A DNA stretch of 64,000 nucleotides from Gammaproteobacteria bacterium (GTDB lineage: Bacteria > Pseudomonadota > Gammaproteobacteria > Pseudomonadales > Azotimanducaceae): NCBI GenBank assembly GCA_026705345.1, contig JAPPAV010000130.1, forward strand, positions 1-64,000, in the 5' to 3' direction. A model generated the notes under the pieces. The model had not been told where the DNA came from, did no database searches, and worked only from the letters and a program-made list of their open reading frames with translations. Made by a program: the position numbers and the translations under genes. Position 1 is the first letter of the stretch. Each line of letters begins with the position of its first letter. Below, one piece after another: positions 34,718 to 43,230 of this stretch.

Positions 34718-35185
34718 TTACTCCTTCTTGTTGCGAGTGTGAATTGGATTCAACCGCTGCGTGAAGGCCACGAGCGGTAGCAGGGCGACCGGGAAAGCGG
34801 CGATGAGGCCGGTGACGAACCGCGATGCGGGCGTGTTGACGACAATCGCCCAGTCGACGGCAATGGGTATGAGGAACACGGCAACCCAGCGTGGATTGCC
34901 AGCGAGCCTGGCGGCAAGCCTAGGCAGCCAAGGCCATACGAGGACACCCAGGGCGAATCCCAGGTAGAGGCCGGTGCACCGATGGCAAGCGGCAAGCGGC
35001 TCGCCGAATAGATGGAAGCTGCGCTCGGGGATCTGGTGGCAGACCGTGTGGAGCAGCCAGCGAACGACCTCGGCGTACGGCGCCGCAAACGGCGGGGCGA
35101 ACACGAGTGCCAGCCAGCAGACGCAGCCAAGGAACAAACACCACCGCCAAGGGGAGCGGAGATCGGTCGATTCGGTCTCGATCAC
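34718..35185 (-). CDS. DUF2085 family membrane protein
   Basis: About 155 residues. The diagnostic stretch is HTVCHQIPERSFHLFGEPLAACHRCTGLYLGFALG, with paired Cys-His motifs (CHQ and CHRCTG), typical of DUF2085; several membrane segments flank it. Function unknown; the Cys/His pairs could bind metal. The open frame extends to 35287, but I prefer GTG 35185 (VIETESTDLRSPWRW) because upstream residues look non-coding and would crowd the divergent PhyH gene. The start is uncertain. Confidence 0.82.
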   Translation of the reverse strand: MIETESTDLRSPWRWCLFLGCVCWLALVFAPPFAAPYAEVVRWLLHTVCHQIPERSFHLFGEPLAACHRCTGLYLGFALGVLVWPWLPRLAARLAGNPRWVAVFLIPIAVDWAIVVNTPASRFVTGLIAAFPVALLPLVAFTQRLNPIHTRNKKE

Positions 35186-35300
35186 GGCGAACAGTGTAAG
35201 CGATACCCGAGCATTTGAGCAGGTCGCAGTCCTGCGTTGGTGGAACGGCGACGGGATGCCGTTAAACTGACCCTCCGAACCCCTCAAGGATGGTCAAGCC

Positions 35301-36203
35301 TTGCCACGGATCACCGAAGCCCACGGGACGCACTACCGCGAGCACGGCTACGCGATCGTCGAACGATTCCTAACCGACGACGAGTTGCAGGGAGCGCTCG
35401 ACGAGTGGCGCGAGCTGCTGCCAGGCTGGGTGGAGCACTGCCAGGACGCATCCGCACCCAAGCCCGATGATTGGCAGCGGTCCGGCCGGCCGCTCCACTT
35501 CCGGTCGTTCAGGTTCCCGTTTCCGGGTTCTCACCTGAACGCGATCACCCTGCACCCGGAACTGGTCGCCTTCGCCAGGCTCATGGCCGGCGGCAGCGAG
35601 ATGTTCTGCGAACAGTCGCACCTGACCTTCAAGTGCAAGGGCAACCCCAACGACCGCGAACAGGCGATGCACTGCGACTACGGCAATCACACCCTCGCGT
35701 ATCCGCCCAACGATCCGGCCTATTGGCAGACCGCCTACCTGCTCTACTACACGGACGTCACCGAGAACCACGCCCCGACGGCGGTGTGTTCACGGCAGCA
35801 CTACCCCGAGAAGATCCTGGTCCCCGCGCACTACACCCGCGAGCAGCGTCCGTCGATCTACGACAACGAGGTCAAGGTGGTGGTGCCGGCCGGGTCGCTA
35901 TTCATCTACAGCATGCGGACATTCCACCGCGGCACGGCTTTCCTCGCCGGTGGTGGACGCCTCGGGCACTTCATCACCTACGCGCCGGCCGCCTGGAAGT
36001 GGCTCGGCATCGTGGGCTGGTCCGTGGAGGCCAACAAGCCGTCACACCGGAGTTGGATCGAACAGGCGACGCCCGACGAGCGGGAGCTACTCGGCTTCCC
36101 GCCGCCGGGGCATCCGTACTGGACCGAGGAAACGCTAGCTGGCGTCGGCGCCCGCTATCCGGGAATGGACATGGCGCCGTATCGCGATGCCGCTATACCC
36201 TAA
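35301..36203 (+). CDS. Phytanoyl-CoA dioxygenase (PhyH) family oxygenase
   Basis: 300 residues. Fe(II) site His124-x-Asp126 (HCDYGNH) and distal His209 (RTFHRGTAF) on a double-stranded beta-helix; the N-terminus YREHGYAIVERFLTDDEL is typical of PhyH proteins. These hydroxylate an acyl-CoA or other small molecule using 2-oxoglutarate and O2; substrate unknown. Start TTG 35301 has AAGGA about 10 bases upstream. It faces a convergent RskA-domain gene 9 bases beyond its stop. Confidence 0.88.
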   Translation: MPRITEAHGTHYREHGYAIVERFLTDDELQGALDEWRELLPGWVEHCQDASAPKPDDWQRSGRPLHFRSFRFPFPGSHLNAITLHPELVAFARLMAGGSEMFCEQSHLTFKCKGNPNDREQAMHCDYGNHTLAYPPNDPAYWQTAYLLYYTDVTENHAPTAVCSRQHYPEKILVPAHYTREQRPSIYDNEVKVVVPAGSLFIYSMRTFHRGTAFLAGGGRLGHFITYAPAAWKWLGIVGWSVEANKPSHRSWIEQATPDERELLGFPPPGHPYWTEETLAGVGARYPGMDMAPYRDAAIP

Positions 36204-36212
36204 AGGCGCAAC

Positions 36213-36677
36213 TCAAAGCCGGGTGATGGTCGCGGAAAAGTCGAACGAGGTCGGCATCGCCCCGTCGTCCTCCGAGGAAACCGGCCCGAGGCTGACACCG
36301 AGGGTCTGCCCGTGGGCGAGAACCGCGCGAACCGCCCTGCTGACGGGGTAGGTTTCCCGACTGCGGTTGACGGGCAGGACACCGATTTCCTGCGGGTCGC
36401 CCTGGCGGGCCACCCAAAGCCGGTAGACCTCGTCTTCCCCGGGGGCGCTGGCGGTGCCGGCGCGAACGTTGATCACGCCGTCCTCCAAGTCCGCGTTGAC
36501 GACCCACATCGGCTCCGTGCCGACGTCACCGAAGATGGCGACATAGTCCGGCGCGTGGCCGTCGGTCGAGTATTCGACGTTGGCGGCAAACGCGAAGATA
36601 GCCGCCACGGTCGCCGCCAAGCTCCACCCCTGCCAGAACACCGTCGATCGAAGAATCCCGCCGCTCTCTTGTTCCAC
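36213..36677 (-). CDS. Anti-sigma-K factor RskA C-terminal domain protein lacking the sigma-binding part
   Basis: 154 residues. One membrane segment (WQGWSLAATVAAIFAFAANV, about 15-34) precedes a periplasmic domain with EDEVYRLWVARQGDPQEIGVLPVNRS and the VLAHGQTLGVSLGP ending, resembling RskA C-terminal (PF10099). Usual RskA proteins are about 230 residues with an N-terminal zinc/sigma-binding region; here only about 14 residues precede the membrane helix, and no sigma factor gene is adjacent. It is either a domain repurposed from anti-sigma function or a truncated relic. Start GTG 36677 with GGGAG upstream. Confidence 0.72.
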   Translation of the reverse strand: MEQESGGILRSTVFWQGWSLAATVAAIFAFAANVEYSTDGHAPDYVAIFGDVGTEPMWVVNADLEDGVINVRAGTASAPGEDEVYRLWVARQGDPQEIGVLPVNRSRETYPVSRAVRAVLAHGQTLGVSLGPVSSEDDGAMPTSFDFSATITRL

Positions 36678-36857
36678 TGACGCTCCCGAATCGTTCCGCG
36701 AACCGTGCGACGCTCACCGCCGCAAAAGATGCGCAACCATACCGGGAACACGCAGCCGAAGGAAGCCTCGGCCCCGCCGGCACTTCGGGGCAGGTTCAAG
36801 CCGGCCAAGGCCTCTGATACGCTGACACGGATCGCCATCCTTGCGAGATCGTGAACA

Positions 36858-37649
36858 TTGTCCACTTGCCCAATTGACACCGAAGACGCGGTTCGCCGAA
36901 TACGCGAAGACGGCTACGCCGTCGTGCCGGACTTCCTCGACGAAGCGACTGTGGAGCGGCTACGCGGTGGGCTCGCCCCCGTCTTCGACGCCATCGGCAG
37001 TCGCATGACGGAAGAACACGGCCAGCAAACCAACCACACGCACAATCTGCTGGCCAAGACCCGCGCGGTCGACGAGCTTCTCGTGGACGACCGGCTGCTC
37101 GAGCTGGTGGAAGGGGTTCTGGGGCCGGACTTCCAGATATCCGGCGTTGCGGCGATGCGACCGGGGCCTGGCGACGCCCGCCAGTGGATGCACCAGGACG
37201 ACGGCCACTACCCCATTCCGCGCCCGCATCCTCCGCTGATCGTCAATACGCTGATTGCGCTGGATCCGTTCACGGTGAAGAACGGCGCTACCGAAGTCGT
37301 ACCGGGTAGCCACCGGCGCCTCGAACGGGTCGACCCGGATGCGGCCACCGTTAGCGTTGAGATGCCCCTCGGCGCGCTACTGCTCTGGGAAGGCGCGCTC
37401 TGGCATCGGGGCGGTGGCAATTCGACACGCGACGAATACCGACGCTCCCTCAATTTCAACTTCAACCTGGCGTGGCTCAAGCAGCGCGAGAACCAGTTCA
37501 TCGGCGTTCCGCCGGAAGTCGTGGTCGCGATGCCCGAGAAACTGCAAGCGCTGATCGGCTACAAGCTGACCAATTTCGGTCTCGGTACGGTGGACTACAA
37601 GAACCCCATCGAGACCGTCAAACGGCGACTCGGCGAAGCCGCAAGTTAG
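36858..37649 (+). CDS. Phytanoyl-CoA dioxygenase (PhyH) family oxygenase
   Basis: 263 residues. VRRIREDGYAVVPDFLDEATVERLR opens the protein; the iron ligands are His112-x-Asp114 (MHQDDGHYP) and His183 (LWHRGGGN), and NTLIALDPFTVKNGATEVVPGSHR is the standard PhyH core. Substrate unknown. Start TTG 36858 is a weak site; no better in-frame ATG exists before the conserved part. It converges on the enoyl-CoA hydratase gene with a 7-base gap. Confidence 0.87.
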   Translation: MSTCPIDTEDAVRRIREDGYAVVPDFLDEATVERLRGGLAPVFDAIGSRMTEEHGQQTNHTHNLLAKTRAVDELLVDDRLLELVEGVLGPDFQISGVAAMRPGPGDARQWMHQDDGHYPIPRPHPPLIVNTLIALDPFTVKNGATEVVPGSHRRLERVDPDAATVSVEMPLGALLLWEGALWHRGGGNSTRDEYRRSLNFNFNLAWLKQRENQFIGVPPEVVVAMPEKLQALIGYKLTNFGLGTVDYKNPIETVKRRLGEAAS

Positions 37650-37656
37650 CGTTCGA

Positions 37657-38565
37657 TCAACCGTCGGTGAGGCGACCTTCGTCGTCCCGGAACTCCGGAC
37701 CGTTGACGCGCACCCGACCGTCGCCAAACTTCGCGTCGCGGTTGCGCAGCGTCTCCCGGAGGCCGATCTTCCCCACCGACTCGCGGAAGCCGTGGGCCGC
37801 CCGGGCGTTGTGTCCACGAACGTCGTTCTCGGCCGCCATTCGCTGCAGGGTTCGCGCGCCCATCAACTCCAGGCCCATGTTGATGATGCGCTTGTTGGTG
37901 GACAGCAGGTCCGGGTCGATCTTGCAGAGGCGGTCCGCCAGTTGCTCCACCTCGTATTCGAGATGTTCCTTCGGCACCGCTTTCAACACGAGGCCGATCT
38001 GCTGCGCCTCCGCACCGGTGATGCTGTCGCCGGTCAGCATCAGTCGCTTCGCCCACTGCGGGCCGACGTTGTAGAGCCACATGTTGTTCGGCAACGCGCC
38101 CAGGTCCCGGGCCGGCGGAAAGCCGAACAGGGCGTCGTCCGCGCAGACGATCATGTCGGTGAGCAGCGCCACGTCGGTACCGCCCGCTAGGCAATAGCCG
38201 TGGACCTGGGCGATGGACGGCTTGTGCATGTCGAACAACGCCATGCGATAGCGCTGGGAGCGTTCCAGCTGCCAGGCGTCGTCGTCGATGCTGCGCCCGC
38301 CTCGGTAGCTGTTCTCGGAAGACTGGACCCGGGAGACGGGGATGTTGCCGTCGGCACCGGTCAGATCGTAGCCCGCCGAGAACGCCCGACCGGCGCCACG
38401 CAGGATCACGCAGTGCACGTCGGTGTTGTTGTCGGCCTCCCAAAGCGCCTCGTTGAGCTCCGACTGGAGCTTTAGCGAAAGGGCATTCAGCTTCTCCGGC
38501 CGGTTCAACGTAATGCGCGCGCGGCCGTTTTCGACCTCGTAGATGATGCTGTCAAAATCACTCAT
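37657..38565 (-). CDS. Enoyl-CoA hydratase/isomerase family protein
   Basis: 302 residues, crotonase fold. Oxyanion-hole segments VILRGAGRAFSAGYDLTG and VHGYCLAGGTDVALLTDMIVCADDALFGFP are clear. The usual catalytic glutamates are not obvious in FGFPPARDLGALPNN, so the reaction may differ from simple hydration. A C-terminal segment of about 45 residues extends beyond the common core. ATG 38565 has AGAGGAACCC upstream. It follows the formyltransferase gene by 18 bases on the same strand, so they are probably co-transcribed. Confidence 0.87.
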   Translation of the reverse strand: MSDFDSIIYEVENGRARITLNRPEKLNALSLKLQSELNEALWEADNNTDVHCVILRGAGRAFSAGYDLTGADGNIPVSRVQSSENSYRGGRSIDDDAWQLERSQRYRMALFDMHKPSIAQVHGYCLAGGTDVALLTDMIVCADDALFGFPPARDLGALPNNMWLYNVGPQWAKRLMLTGDSITGAEAQQIGLVLKAVPKEHLEYEVEQLADRLCKIDPDLLSTNKRIINMGLELMGARTLQRMAAENDVRGHNARAAHGFRESVGKIGLRETLRNRDAKFGDGRVRVNGPEFRDDEGRLTDG

Positions 38566-38583
38566 GGGTTCCTCTCGACCTAC

Positions 38584-39528
38584 CTAAAACCGATAGCCAA
38601 GCCGAAGCCCCGCCGTTGCAGCGAACTCGGCGGCCGGCACCTTGCCTAGGCCTGCGGGCCTGACGCGCATGACCTTGATCGGTCCATCACCGGCCGCGAC
38701 CTCGAATCCGTCGTCAGCTATCGCCGTGACGGTCCCGGGTTTGTCCCGGGACGTCCCGTCGACCTTGCGGGAGTCGAAGATCTGCAACTGGCCTCCTTCG
38801 TAGGTCGTCCATGCGCCGGGTTGGGGATTGGCGCCCCGAATCAGGTTGTACACCGTCGCCGCAGGCTCGCTCCAATCGATCTCGGCCTGCTCCGCTCGGC
38901 ACCAGCCCTCGTACGTGCCGAGTTCCGATGGATCGACCTCGGATTCACGACCCGCCAATTCCCACTGCGGCGTTTTCGGCGCCCTACCCGCTCGAACCCG
39001 ATCGACCGCCTCGATCATCGCGTCGACCCCGAGTGGAAACAGGTGATCGAAGTAGACGCTGCCGAGCGTGTCGTCGGGACCGATGTCGACCTCCTTTTGT
39101 AGCAGCACCGGCCCGGTGTCGAGCCCGTTGTCGGGCCAGAAGATGGAAAGCCCGGTCTTGGTCTCGCCAAAGATGATCGGCCAGTTGATGGAACTCGGTC
39201 CCTTGTGCATGGGCAGCAGCGACGGGTGGTACTGGATCGTCCCATGCGTCGGAATGTTCAGCGCTTCCTCCGGCACGAACAGGGTGACGTAGGCCATCAC
39301 GCCGAGGTCGGGCTCGAGTTCGCGAATCTGCTCCCACACGGCTTCCCGGCGGAACGACTTCGGCTGGAAGACCGGAATGCCGCGTTCGTCGGCACCTTCC
39401 CTCAAGGGGTCGGGTCGACCACCGGCATCCGGCGCGGTAAAGACGCCCACCACCTCCTCGCCGCGGTCGAGCAGGGCGTCGAGCACCGAACGGCCAAAGG
39501 CCTGTTGCCCGTTGACGATGATTCGCAT
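38584..39528 (-). CDS. Formyltransferase, N-terminal ALDH1L1-like
   Basis: 314 residues. The fold and motifs match formyl-THF-using enzymes: a Rossmann-type N-terminus, IQYHPSLLPMHKGPSSINWPIIFGETKTGLSIFWPDNGLDTGPVLLQKEVDI with the catalytic His and Asp, and a C-terminal OB-like part. The IxYHPSLLP and SIFW sequence resembles the hydrolase domain of 10-formyl-THF dehydrogenase (ALDH1L1) more than Met-tRNA formyltransferase, which has Asn two residues before the His where Gln stands here. Formyl acceptor or hydrolytic role unknown. ATG 39528 has AGGAGGG upstream. Confidence 0.85.
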   Translation of the reverse strand: MRIIVNGQQAFGRSVLDALLDRGEEVVGVFTAPDAGGRPDPLREGADERGIPVFQPKSFRREAVWEQIRELEPDLGVMAYVTLFVPEEALNIPTHGTIQYHPSLLPMHKGPSSINWPIIFGETKTGLSIFWPDNGLDTGPVLLQKEVDIGPDDTLGSVYFDHLFPLGVDAMIEAVDRVRAGRAPKTPQWELAGRESEVDPSELGTYEGWCRAEQAEIDWSEPAATVYNLIRGANPQPGAWTTYEGGQLQIFDSRKVDGTSRDKPGTVTAIADDGFEVAAGDGPIKVMRVRPAGLGKVPAAEFAATAGLRLGYRF

Positions 39529-39575
39529 TGTCCCTCCTCTCCCATGTCAGCCCTTTAGCGTACCTGTCAGGCCCC

Positions 39576-39664
39576 GTAGGGGCGACCCTTGCGGTCGCCC
39601 GTCGTGTCGCCCGTTTCCAACGCGGCGACGGCGCGCCCTCCGGGCGCGTTAGCGTCGCCCCTAC
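39576..39664. repeat. BIME-like inverted GTAG/CTAC element
   Basis: Left unit (39576-39600): GTAG, stem GGGCGACC / GGTCGCCC, loop CTTGC. The right part ends CCTAC at 39664; its outer stem GGCGACG / CGTCGCC encloses a second hairpin (GCGCGCCC / GGGCGCG). The CTA at 39661-39663 is the TAG stop codon of the amidase gene. Confidence 0.8.
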
Positions 39665-41094
39665 GCTCCTGACACGAACGCTGGCGGAGGGAACACGCCA
39701 CGGGCTTCCTCGAACGCCATCGCGATGCCCACGAGGTCCGTCTCCGAACGCGGCAGCCCGATAAACGACACGGCGACCGGCAACTCATCCACCATCGTCC
39801 AGGGCACGGCGATGTGGGGATAGCCGGACAACGCCGCAATCGACGAACTGCTGATTCGGCGACGCTCGGACTCTCCGACCTTCCACGCGGGTCCGTTGGT
39901 GGCGGCGATCAGCGCACGAAGATCGTGAGTTCGAAACATGTGGTTGATCGCTTCGCGCATCACGTGGACGCTGCCGGCGAGGGCCGCCTTGTAGGCGGGA
40001 CAGTCGAGACCCTCGCACGCTTGGGCCGCCTCGAAGTGCTCTTGGCCGAACAACGGCATGACCGTTTCCGCATGGGCTTCGTTGTAGGCAATGACACTGG
40101 CGAGATCGCCGAATCCAGTGTCGTGACACGCCAGGTAGCGGTTGAGTCCGTCCTTGAACTCATGTAGCAGCAACTGGTACTCGGCATCGTAGGTGGCATC
40201 GGGGACGTCGATATAGAGCCGATCCACGATGGCGGCACCAGCGTCCGACAAGGCATCGACGGCCTCCCCGAGCGCCGCTGCGACGCCCGCGTGGGACTTC
40301 GCGCCGTGTCGCAACACGCCGATCCGCAGGCCCTTCAGACCGGACCGAGTGGCGTGCGTCGACGAAGGTCCGCCCAACGCGTCCAGCAGCAGTGCGGCGT
40401 CGGCGACACTGTTCGCGAACGGCCCTGCCGTGTCGGTACTCGCAGCGATTGGCACAATACCCTCGCGGTCGATGGCGCCCACCGTGGGCTTGATGCCGAC
40501 GACGCCGCAAGCGCCCGCCGGCGACACGATGGAACCGTCGGTCTCCGTCCCCACCGACAGCGGAGCCAGGCGGGCGGCAACGGCCACGGCGGAACCGCTC
40601 GAGGATCCCGACGGACTCCGATCGAGGCCGTAGGGGTTCCTGGTCTGCCCGCCGAGGCTGCTCCAGCCGCTGATGGACCCGGTCGAACGGAAATTCGCCC
40701 ATTCGCTCAAATTCGTCTTGCCGAGCAGGATCGCGCCAGCGGCTCGCAAACGAGCGACCAGGGGTGCGTCCCGTACTGCGCGATGGTTCTCCAACGCCAG
40801 GGATCCCGCGCTGGTCGCCATGGCGTCGCCGGTATCGATATTCGCCTTCAAGACGATGGGAACGCCGTGAAGAGGAGCCCGATCATCGCCCCGTGCCGAC
40901 GATTCGTCCCGCCGTCGGGCGATCTCCATCGCCGCCGGATTGATCTCCAGCATGGCGTTGAGTGTCGGACCGTTCCGGTCGACGGCATCGATGCGATCGA
41001 GGAACGCCTGGGCGGCCTCTCGCGCCGAACACGTCCCATCAGCGATCGCTGCGGCAAGTTGGCGTGCCGTAAGGGCCGTCAGATCGGAATCCAT
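39661..41094 (-). CDS. Amidase signature family enzyme
   Basis: 477 residues. The Ser-Ser-Lys triad regions are visible: Lys in PIVLKANIDT, the glycine/serine-rich loop SPSGSSSGSAVAVAARLAPLSVGTETDGSIVSPAG, and the nearby DRSPSGSS serines. Amidase signature enzymes hydrolyse amides, including aminoacyl or fatty amides; this one is too short of context to name. It is not GatA: no gatB or gatC neighbours. I chose ATG 41094 (MDSDLTALTARQLAAAI); the much longer open frame is a shadow. The last codon before TAG lies in a BIME. Confidence 0.9.
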   Translation of the reverse strand: MDSDLTALTARQLAAAIADGTCSAREAAQAFLDRIDAVDRNGPTLNAMLEINPAAMEIARRRDESSARGDDRAPLHGVPIVLKANIDTGDAMATSAGSLALENHRAVRDAPLVARLRAAGAILLGKTNLSEWANFRSTGSISGWSSLGGQTRNPYGLDRSPSGSSSGSAVAVAARLAPLSVGTETDGSIVSPAGACGVVGIKPTVGAIDREGIVPIAASTDTAGPFANSVADAALLLDALGGPSSTHATRSGLKGLRIGVLRHGAKSHAGVAAALGEAVDALSDAGAAIVDRLYIDVPDATYDAEYQLLLHEFKDGLNRYLACHDTGFGDLASVIAYNEAHAETVMPLFGQEHFEAAQACEGLDCPAYKAALAGSVHVMREAINHMFRTHDLRALIAATNGPAWKVGESERRRISSSSIAALSGYPHIAVPWTMVDELPVAVSFIGLPRSETDLVGIAMAFEEARGVFPPPAFVSGA

Positions 41095-41145
41095 GCTGCG
41101 GGACCTTATACTTCGCCGGCCATCAAGCACAGCGGACAGGGGACG

Positions 41146-42105
41146 ATGAGAGACTTCGGCGGCAAACTCGCGGTCATCACCGGCGGCGGAACCGGCATGG
41201 GGCGGGCCTTGGCGAGGCAGTTGATCGCCGAAGGCTGCGACGTCGCCGCCTGCGACATCCTCGACGACAACCTCGCCGAGACCAGGCGCCTGTGCGAACA
41301 GGAGGCACCGCAGGGTCGCGTTATCACCACCCACCATTGCGACGTCGCCGACGAAGACGCCGTCAACGCGTTCCGCGATTCGGTCAGATCCGCACACGAC
41401 ACCGACCATATCGATCTCCTGTTCAACAACGCCGGCATCGGCGGTGGCGGCAGCTTCGTGAACGAGGAGTCGCGCGAGGAGTGGGAGCGCACCTTCAACA
41501 TCTGCTGGTTCGGCGTCTACAACTGCGCCCGGGCGTTCATGCCGCTGCTCGTCGCGAGCCAAGACGCGCACATGATCAACACGAGCAGCGTCAATGGCTT
41601 CTGGGCGACGCTAGGGCCCCAGAGCGCCCATTCGGCCTACAGCGCCGCGAAATTCGCCGTCAAGGGGTTCTCCGAAGCGTTGGTCAACGATTTCGCCAAC
41701 AACGCGCCACACGTCAAGGTGTCCGTGGTGATGCCCGGCCACATCGGCACTTCCATTGCCATCAACTCGGGACGGATCATGCGCGGCGGCGACTACACGC
41801 CCGAGGACATCGAGGCGATGCGGAAACGCTACACGGCGCTCGGCATGCTCGACGAGACCGTCACCGACGACCAACTGCGCGAGATGGTCGCCCAGATCGG
41901 CCGGGGGTTCCGCGACAACGCGCGAACGACCGCCGAGGACGCGGCGTCGATCATCTTGGACGGCGTTCGGGAAGAGCGTTGGCGAATCCTGGTGGGCGAC
42001 GACGCCCACCGGCTGGACGAAATGGTCCGGGAAACGCCGGAAGAGGCCTACTCGGAGGCGTTCATGGTGAGACTACGGGAACAGCAGGAGTGGAATCTGG
42101 GCTGA
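41146..42105 (+). CDS. Short-chain dehydrogenase/reductase
   Basis: 319 residues. Cofactor motif TGGGTGMGRALARQLIAEGCDVAACDI near residue 11, NNAG in LLFNNAGIGGG, Ser in INTSSVNGF and YSAAKFAVKGFSEAL with the catalytic Tyr and Lys. The C-terminus is longer than usual SDRs (about 70 extra residues ending REQQEWNLG). NAD(P)-dependent alcohol/ketone conversion; substrate unknown. ATG 41146 with AGGGGAC upstream. It is divergent from the amidase gene across about 50 bases. Confidence 0.9.
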   Translation: MRDFGGKLAVITGGGTGMGRALARQLIAEGCDVAACDILDDNLAETRRLCEQEAPQGRVITTHHCDVADEDAVNAFRDSVRSAHDTDHIDLLFNNAGIGGGGSFVNEESREEWERTFNICWFGVYNCARAFMPLLVASQDAHMINTSSVNGFWATLGPQSAHSAYSAAKFAVKGFSEALVNDFANNAPHVKVSVVMPGHIGTSIAINSGRIMRGGDYTPEDIEAMRKRYTALGMLDETVTDDQLREMVAQIGRGFRDNARTTAEDAASIILDGVREERWRILVGDDAHRLDEMVRETPEEAYSEAFMVRLREQQEWNLG

Positions 42106-42139
42106 GTTGGTTGCACGTTCCCGGCGCGGAGGAAGAATC

Positions 42140-42814
42140 GTGACTGACATCACCGTGTTTTCGGTTGTGCGGGAATCCGAGTGCTCGGAGTGTGGCACGG
42201 ATATCTTTCGGGGCGGACTGCTGCGTATGGAGAACGGCAAGCCGCTATGCATGGCGTGCGCGGATCTGGACGGCCTATTGTGGCTTCCCCGAGGTGACGC
42301 CGCCTTGACGCGACGGGCCGGCAAGTATTCGACCTTGAAGGCGGTGATCGTTCGTTTCAGCCGAGCCCGCAAACGCTACGAACGCCAAGGCATACTGGTC
42401 GAGGAAGACGCACTGCGACGTGCCGAAGAGGAATGCCTGGCCGACGCCGAAGCGCGGTCCCGTGCCCGCGAACGGGCAGCCATCCTGCGCGCCGACGAGG
42501 ATGAAGACTACGCAAAGGCGTTCGCCGAGCGAATCGGCGAGCTATATCCGGCCAGTCCGCCCAGGGAACGCCGGCAAATCGCCCGTCACACCTGCCGGCG
42601 GCGTTCGGGACGCGTCGGACGTTCGGCAGCGGCCAGGCAACTCGAAGAATCCGCCATCGACCTCGCGGTGCAGGCCCATGTCCGTCACGTACACAGCCGC
42701 TACGACGAGTTGCTGGTCGAAGGTATGGACAGACTGGACGCCCGTGCGGATGTGGCCGCCGATGTCGACGGCGTACTCAGGGCATGGCGGGGAGACGACC
42801 TGCCTGGCCGCTAG
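42140..42814 (+). CDS. DUF2293 domain protein with N-terminal zinc-binding cysteines
   Basis: 224 residues. Four cysteines in CSECGTDIF and LCMACADLDG suggest a zinc ribbon at residues 14-43. The C-terminal IDLAVQAHVRHVHSRYDELLVEGMDRLDARADVAADVDGVLRAW is DUF2293. A basic region lies in between. Function unknown; nucleic-acid binding is possible. GTG 42140 is set by GGAGGA 7 bases upstream. It follows the SDR by 34 bases. Confidence 0.82.
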   Translation: MTDITVFSVVRESECSECGTDIFRGGLLRMENGKPLCMACADLDGLLWLPRGDAALTRRAGKYSTLKAVIVRFSRARKRYERQGILVEEDALRRAEEECLADAEARSRARERAAILRADEDEDYAKAFAERIGELYPASPPRERRQIARHTCRRRSGRVGRSAAARQLEESAIDLAVQAHVRHVHSRYDELLVEGMDRLDARADVAADVDGVLRAWRGDDLPGR

Positions 42815-42886
42815 CGTTCTTGAGGCCGCGCCATCTGCACAGTTGAGCAAAGTCTTTCACGAGGCCCTGCGGGCGACGAAGGCCCC

Positions 42887-42972
42887 GTAGCGGCGAGGCT
42901 TGTCCTCGCCCGCGCTCGCGACTGAAAGGCCTCGGTTCGAACGGCGCGGGACGGGACAAGCCCGTCCCCTAC
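42887..42972. repeat. BIME-like pair of inverted hairpins
   Basis: Left unit starts GTAG with stem GGCGAGG / CCTCGCC around CTTGT. The right unit, inverted, has the GGGACGGG / CCCGTCCC stem and ends CTAC at 42972. Between the units lie about 37 bases without clear structure. It sits between the convergent DUF2293 and XRE regulator genes. Confidence 0.83.
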
Positions 42973-43000
42973 GGCCTCGTCGGTCTGAGGCGGAGCCTCG

Positions 43001-43228
43001 CTAGCCAGGTGGCTCCGGTGGTTCGTCTTGACGATACTCCAAGAGGTCCGCTGGCTGACAGGCGAGTTCCCTGCAGATGGCATCAAGCGTGCTGAGCCGC
43101 AGTGCACGGGCTCTGCCCGTTTTCAGGATAGATAGGTTCTGCGCGGTGATGCCGATCGCCGCCGCCAATTCCTTGGCGCGCATCTTGCGACGAGCGAGCA
43201 TGACATCGAGGTTGACGACGATCGCCAT
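43001..43228 (-). CDS. Short XRE-family regulator (YozG-like)
   Basis: 75 residues forming one helix-turn-helix: MAIVVNLDVMLARRKMRAKELAAAIGITAQNLSILKTGRARALRLSTLDAICRELACQPADLLEY. This is the compact Cro/XRE type usually encoded right after a DUF2975 membrane protein, as here (2-base gap). It probably represses its own operon; the partner may modulate it at the membrane (inference). ATG 43228. Confidence 0.88.
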   Translation of the reverse strand: MAIVVNLDVMLARRKMRAKELAAAIGITAQNLSILKTGRARALRLSTLDAICRELACQPADLLEYRQDEPPEPPG

Positions 43229-43230
43229 CG

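Noticed and set aside
40291-41145. N-terminal extension of the SDR gene
   Set aside because: It is antisense to the amidase; the SDR motif starts just after ATG 41146, which has a ribosome site.
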